From positions 62,001 through 126,000 of the forward strand of contig JAKSZU010000219.1 in assembly GCA_026018925.1 (NCBI GenBank): 64,000 bases of DNA, read 5' to 3'. Made by a program: the position numbers and the translations under genes. Below the pieces are notes generated by a model. That model saw only the letters and a program-made list of their open reading frames with translations, was not told the origin of the DNA and ran no database searches. This stretch comes from Tupaia tana (Eukaryota; Chordata; Mammalia; Scandentia; Tupaiidae). Below are positions 59,757 through 64,000 of this stretch, piece by piece. Position 1 is the first letter of the stretch; each line of letters opens with the position of its first letter.

Positions 59757-61948
59757 CTGTCTCTGTGTCTCTGAGGTCTCTGTCTCTCTCTACTCCTGTC
59801 TCCTCATATTTTTTTGGTTATTTTTCATTTTTACGATTTTTTTAAAGGTAGAGTTTCTCTCTGGCTCTCAGCTCCATCTTTTGTTTTGTTAATAAGCCCT
59901 TCTGCTCCTTTCTCCCAGGCAGGAGAGTTGAGCCCTTCTCTGAGAAGATTCCACATGGATACTGGGAACTAGATATTTCAGGGCACAGGCGAAATGAAGA
60001 TTTTCTACTCATAATTCAGCCTCCAGCAAGCAAAGCTAGTGTGGTAGGGAGCCCCTCTGGCCTTCTATCCCTGTCTCTGTGTCTCTGAGGTCTCTGTCTC
60101 TCTCTGCTCCTGTCTCCTCATTTTTTTGGGTAATTTTTCCTTTTTACGATTTTTTTAAAGGTAGAATTTCTCTCTGGCTCTCAGCTCCATCTTTTGTTTT
60201 GTTAATAAGCCCATTTGCTCCTTTCTCCCAGGCAGGAGAATTGAGCCATTCTCTGAGAAGATTCCACATGGATACTGGGAACTAGATATTTCAGGGCACA
60301 GGCGAAATGAAGATTTTCTACTCATAATTCAGCCTACAGGAAGCAAAGCTAGTGTGGTAGGGAGGCCCTCTGGCCTCCTGTCCCTGTCTCTGTGTCTCTG
60401 AGGTCTCTGTCTCTCTCTGCTCCTGTCTCCTCATTTTTTTTGGTAATTTTTCTTTTTACGATTTTTTTAAAGGTAGAATTTCTCTCTGGCTCTCAGCTCC
60501 ATCTTTTGTTTTGTTAATAAGCACTTCTGCTCCTTTCTCCCAGGCAGGAGAGTTGAGCCATTCTCTGAGAAGATTCCACATGGATACTTGGAACTAGATA
60601 TTTCAGGGCACAGGCGAAATGAAGATTTTCTACTCATAATTCAGCCTCCAGCAAGCAAAGGTAGTGTGGTAGGGAGCCCCTCTGGCCTTCTATCCCTGTC
60701 TCTGTGTCTCTGAGATCTCTGTCTCTCTCTGCTCCTGTCTCCTAATTTTTTTTGGTAATTTTTCCTTTTTACGATTTTTTTAAAGGTAGAATTTCTCTCT
60801 GGCTCTCAGCTCCATCTTTTGTTTTGTTAATAATCCCTTCTGCTCCTTTCTCCCAGGCAGGAGAGTTGAGCCATTTTCTGGGAAGATTCCACATGGATAC
60901 TGGGAACTAGATATTTCAGGGCACAGGCGAAATGAAGATTTTCTACTCATAATTCAGCCTCCAGCAAGCAAAGCTAGTGTGGTAGGGAGCCCCTCTGGCC
61001 TTCTATCCCTGTCTCTGTGTCTCTGAGTTCTCTGTCTCTCTCTGCTCCTGTCTCCTCATTTTTCTTTTGGAAATTTTTCCTTTTTACGATTTTTTTAAAG
61101 GTAGAATTTCTCTCTGGCTCTCAGCTCCATCTTTTGTTTTGTTAATAAGCCCTTCTGCTCCTTTCTCCCAGGCAGGAGAGTTGAGCCATTCTCTGGGAAG
61201 ATTCCACATGGATACTGGGAACTAGATATTTCAGGGCACAGGCGAAATGAAGATTTTCTACTCATAATTCAGCCTCCAGCAAGCAAAGCTAGTGTGGTAG
61301 GGAGCCCCTCTGGCCTTCTATTCCTGTCTCTGTGTCTCTGAGGTCTCTGTCTCTCTCTGCTCCTGTCTCCTCATTTTTTTTGGTAATTTTTCCTTTTTAC
61401 GATTTTTTTAAAGGTAGAATTTCTCTCTGGCTCTCAGCTCCATCTTTTGTTTTGTTAATAAGCCCTTCTGCTCCTTTCTCCCAGGCAGGAGAGTTGAGCC
61501 ATTCACTGAGAAGATTCCACATGGATATGGGAACTAGATATTTCAGGGCACAGGAGAAATGAAGATTTTCTACTCATAATTCAGCCTCCAGCAAGCAAAG
61601 CTAGTGTGGTAGGGAGCCCCTCTGGCCTTCTATCCCTGTCTCTGTGTCTCTGAGGTCTCTGTCTCTCTCTGCTCCTGTCTCCTCATTTTTTTGGGTAATT
61701 TTTCCTTTTTACGATTTTTTTAAAGGTAGAATTTCTCTCTGGCTCTCAGCTCCATCTTTTGTTTTGTTAATAAGCCCATTTGCTCCTTTCTCCCAGGCAG
61801 GAGAATTGAGCCATTCTCTGAGAAGATTCCACATGGATACTGGGAACTAGATATTTCAGGGCACAGGCGAAATGAAGATTTTCTACTCATAATTCAGCCT
61901 CCAGCAAGCAAAGCTAGTGTGGTAGGGAGCCCCTCTGGCCTTCTATCC
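59757..61948 (+). repeat. New 7-monomer HOR, first copy
   Basis: Starts are 59757, 60071, 60384, 60696, 61009, 61324 and 61636; length is 2192 bp. It contains member d (59757) and an e-like member (61009, with CTTTTGGAAATTTTT and TCTGGGAAG but without CATATTTC) with five other types between and after: CCCATTTGC with GAGAATTG (60071 and 61636); AAGCACTTCTG with TACTTGG (60384); GAGATC with TAATCCCTTC (60696); and CATTCACTGAG with GATATGGG (61324). These types are absent from the 12-mer. Confidence 0.92.
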
Positions 61949-64000
61949 CTGTCTCTGTGTCTCTGAGGTCTCTGTCTCTCTCTACTCCTGTCTCCTCATA
62001 TTTTTTTGGTTATTTTTCATTTTTACGATTTTTTTAAAGGTAGAGTTTCTCTCTGGCTCTCAGCTCCATCTTTTGTTTTGTTAATAAGCCCTTCTGCTCC
62101 TTTCTCCCAGGCAGGAGAGTTGAGCCCTTCTCTGAGAAGATTCCACATGGATACTGGGAACTAGATATTTCAGGGCACAGGCGAAATGAAGATTTTCTAC
62201 TCATAATTCAGCCTCCAGCAAGCAAAGCTAGTGTGGTAGGGAGCCCCTCTGGCCTTCTATCCCTGTCTCTGTGTCTCTGAGGTCTCTGTCTCTCTCTGCT
62301 CCTGTCTCCTCATTTTTTTGGGTAATTTTTCCTTTTTACGATTTTTTTAAAGGTAGAATTTCTCTCTGGCTCTCAGCTCCATCTTTTGTTTTGTTAATAA
62401 GCCCATTTGCTCCTTTCTCCCAGGCAGGAGAATTGAGCCATTCTCTGAGAAGATTCCACATGGATACTGGGAACTAGATATTTCAGGGCACAGGCGAAAT
62501 GAAGATTTTCTACTCATAATTCAGCCTACAGGAAGCAAAGCTAGTGTGGTAGGGAGGCCCTCTGGCCTCCTGTCCCTGTCTCTGTGTCTCTGAGGTCTCT
62601 GTCTCTCTCTGCTCCTGTCTCCTCATTTTTTTTGGTAATTTTTCTTTTTACGATTTTTTTAAAGGTAGAATTTCTCTCTGGCTCTCAGCTCCATCTTTTG
62701 TTTTGTTAATAAGCACTTCTGCTCCTTTCTCCCAGGCAGGAGAGTTGAGCCATTCTCTGAGAAGATTCCACATGGATACTTGGAACTAGATATTTCAGGG
62801 CACAGGCGAAATGAAGATTTTCTACTCATAATTCAGCCTCCAGCAAGCAAAGGTAGTGTGGTAGGGAGCCCCTCTGGCCTTCTATCCCTGTCTCTGTGTC
62901 TCTGAGATCTCTGTCTCTCTCTGCTCCTGTCTCCTAATTTTTTTTGGTAATTTTTCCTTTTTACGATTTTTTTAAAGGTAGAATTTCTCTCTGGCTCTCA
63001 GCTCCATCTTTTGTTTTGTTAATAATCCCTTCTGCTCCTTTCTCCCAGGCAGGAGAGTTGAGCCATTTTCTGGGAAGATTCCACATGGATACTGGGAACT
63101 AGATATTTCAGGGCACAGGCGAAATGAAGATTTTCTACTCATAATTCAGCCTCCAGCAAGCAAAGCTAGTGTGGTAGGGAGCCCCTCTGGCCTTCTATCC
63201 CTGTCTCTGTGTCTCTGAGTTCTCTGTCTCTCTCTGCTCCTGTCTCCTCATTTTTCTTTTGGAAATTTTTCCTTTTTACGATTTTTTTAAAGGTAGAATT
63301 TCTCTCTGGCTCTCAGCTCCATCTTTTGTTTTGTTAATAAGCCCTTCTGCTCCTTTCTCCCAGGCAGGAGAGTTGAGCCATTCTCTGGGAAGATTCCACA
63401 TGGATACTGGGAACTAGATATTTCAGGGCACAGGCGAAATGAAGATTTTCTACTCATAATTCAGCCTCCAGCAAGCAAAGCTAGTGTGGTAGGGAGCCCC
63501 TCTGGCCTTCTATTCCTGTCTCTGTGTCTCTGAGGTCTCTGTCTCTCTCTGCTCCTGTCTCCTCATTTTTTTTGGTAATTTTTCCTTTTTACGATTTTTT
63601 TAAAGGTAGAATTTCTCTCTGGCTCTCAGCTCCATCTTTTGTTTTGTTAATAAGCCCTTCTGCTCCTTTCTCCCAGGCAGGAGAGTTGAGCCATTCACTG
63701 AGAAGATTCCACATGGATATGGGAACTAGATATTTCAGGGCACAGGAGAAATGAAGATTTTCTACTCATAATTCAGCCTCCAGCAAGCAAAGCTAGTGTG
63801 GTAGGGAGCCCCTCTGGCCTTCTATCCCTGTCTCTGTGTCTCTGAGGTCTCTGTCTCTCTCTGCTCCTGTCTCCTCATTTTTTTGGGTAATTTTTCCTTT
63901 TTACGATTTTTTTAAAGGTAGAATTTCTCTCTGGCTCTCAGCTCCATCTTTTGTTTTGTTAATAAGCCCATTTGCTCCTTTCTCCCAGGCAGGAGAATTG
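61949..64000 (+). repeat. New 7-monomer HOR, second copy, cut by the window end
   Basis: Starts are 61949, 62263, 62576, 62888, 63201, 63516 and 63828, the last being partial (173 bp). Comparing by eye against 59757 onward at an offset of 2192 bp, I found no difference over the members checked, including rare marks such as CTACAGGAAGC with GAGGCCC and CTCCTGTCCC. This is the least diverged HOR pair in the window, so its amplification is the most recent, or the assembly duplicated it. Confidence 0.92.

Larger units (their letters stand above)
1..64000 (+). repeat. Uninterrupted satellite array, ~313-bp monomer, 204 complete copies plus one partial
   Basis: The whole window is one head-to-tail tandem array. 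I located the CTGTCTCTGTGTCTCTGA-like start of each monomer and found 205 starts, from 1 to 63828. All 204 intervals lie between 311 and 316 bp, so no insertion or deletion larger than about 3 bp separates neighbours and no transposon, gene or spacer interrupts the array. All copies have the same orientation. Neither array boundary is in the window. Most length variation is in the T-runs of the first third of the monomer; most other variation is single-base changes shared by copies at regular distances, the signature of higher-order repeats. No protein-coding or RNA gene is supported: short frames recur once per monomer, mostly from GTG, and a 313-bp period is not a multiple of three. The family was not recognised. 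A heterochromatic role is inferred from architecture only. Confidence 0.98.

Noticed and set aside
1-64000. Many short open reading frames of 60-123 codons on both strands
   Set aside because: They recur once per monomer, usually begin with GTG, and end at the same TAG or TAA inside each monomer. The 313-bp period shifts the frame at each unit, and frame length follows chance changes such as AACTAG to AACAAG. Nothing suggests selection for protein.
1-64000. CRISPR array
   Set aside because: The repeats are about 313 bp and contiguous, with no short repeat plus unique spacers.
1-64000. CENP-B box
   Set aside because: The closest candidate is TTTCGTTAATAAGCCC in some monomers. It matches only TTCG and lacks the required downstream A and CGGG. 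I found no full match to NTTCGNNNNANNCGGGN by eye.
1-64000. Solo LTRs or tandem retroviral LTR remnants
   Set aside because: The CT-rich tract and TTAATAAGCCC recall LTR ends, but there is no TG...CA boundary, no AATAAA signal on the + strand at that place, no primer-binding site and no target-site duplication. A distant LTR origin is possible but not supported.
1-64000. Alpha satellite or another well-known satellite family
   Set aside because: Neither the 313-bp period nor the sequence fits the 171-bp alpha satellite, GGAAT satellite or telomeric repeats. I could not match other families from memory.

Overview
This window is one uninterrupted tandem array of a satellite DNA and contains no gene that I can support. 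Marking each monomer at its CTGTCTCTGTGTCTCTGA start gives 205 starts: 204 complete monomers plus a partial one from 63828 to the window end. Every start-to-start interval is 311-316 bp, most often 313, with a mean of about 312.9. All monomers point the same way. There is no inversion, no transposon insertion and no non-satellite spacer. Such an array is typical of eukaryotic constitutive heterochromatin (centromeric, pericentromeric, subtelomeric or sex-chromosomal). The pyrimidine-rich, LTR- or intron-like feel suggests a vertebrate, perhaps a mammal, but I cannot name the species or a known satellite family from sequence alone.

Each monomer has four zones: a CT-rich tract of about 50 bp; a T-rich tract of about 40 bp whose run lengths vary; a stretch of about 71 bp that resembles a very short GT-AG intron (donor-like AAAG|GTAGAA, a TTAAT branch-like site, a polypyrimidine tract, then CCCAG|GCAG); and about 150 bp of mixed sequence. 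In one consensus-like copy (43798-44110) I counted A61 G61 C77 T114, which is 44% GC and 61% pyrimidine on the + strand; the first half is about 75% pyrimidine.

The array is organised in higher-order repeats (HORs) that change along the window. From left to right: a diverged 5-mer (1250-4371); a 4-mer (5936-9377); a mixed zone; a 9-mer (17519-22219); a mixed zone; a 6-mer pair (26606-30350) that belongs to a larger inferred 17-mer with an 11-mer derivative (31292-39417); a transitional zone (39418-45361); a well-preserved 12-mer with 7-mer and 9-mer derivatives (45362-59130); a two-monomer mosaic junction (59131-59756); and a nearly identical new 7-mer running off the right end (59757-64000). 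Diagnostic monomer variants recur in several of these systems, so successive HORs look like reshufflings of one set of subfamilies.

The most informative objects are chimeric monomers at HOR length changes. The clearest are 52556-52868, 48178-48489 and 32857-33169. In each, a 5' part from one monomer type joins a 3' part from another, and the number of monomers lost matches the change in HOR size. They look like preserved products of in-register unequal crossover. The junction at 59131-59756 is different: two successive monomers alternate several times between two parental types, which could be patchy gene conversion or an assembly consensus artefact.

The many short open frames on both strands are by-products of the repeat. 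They recur once per monomer, mostly need GTG starts, and the 313-bp period shifts frame at each unit.
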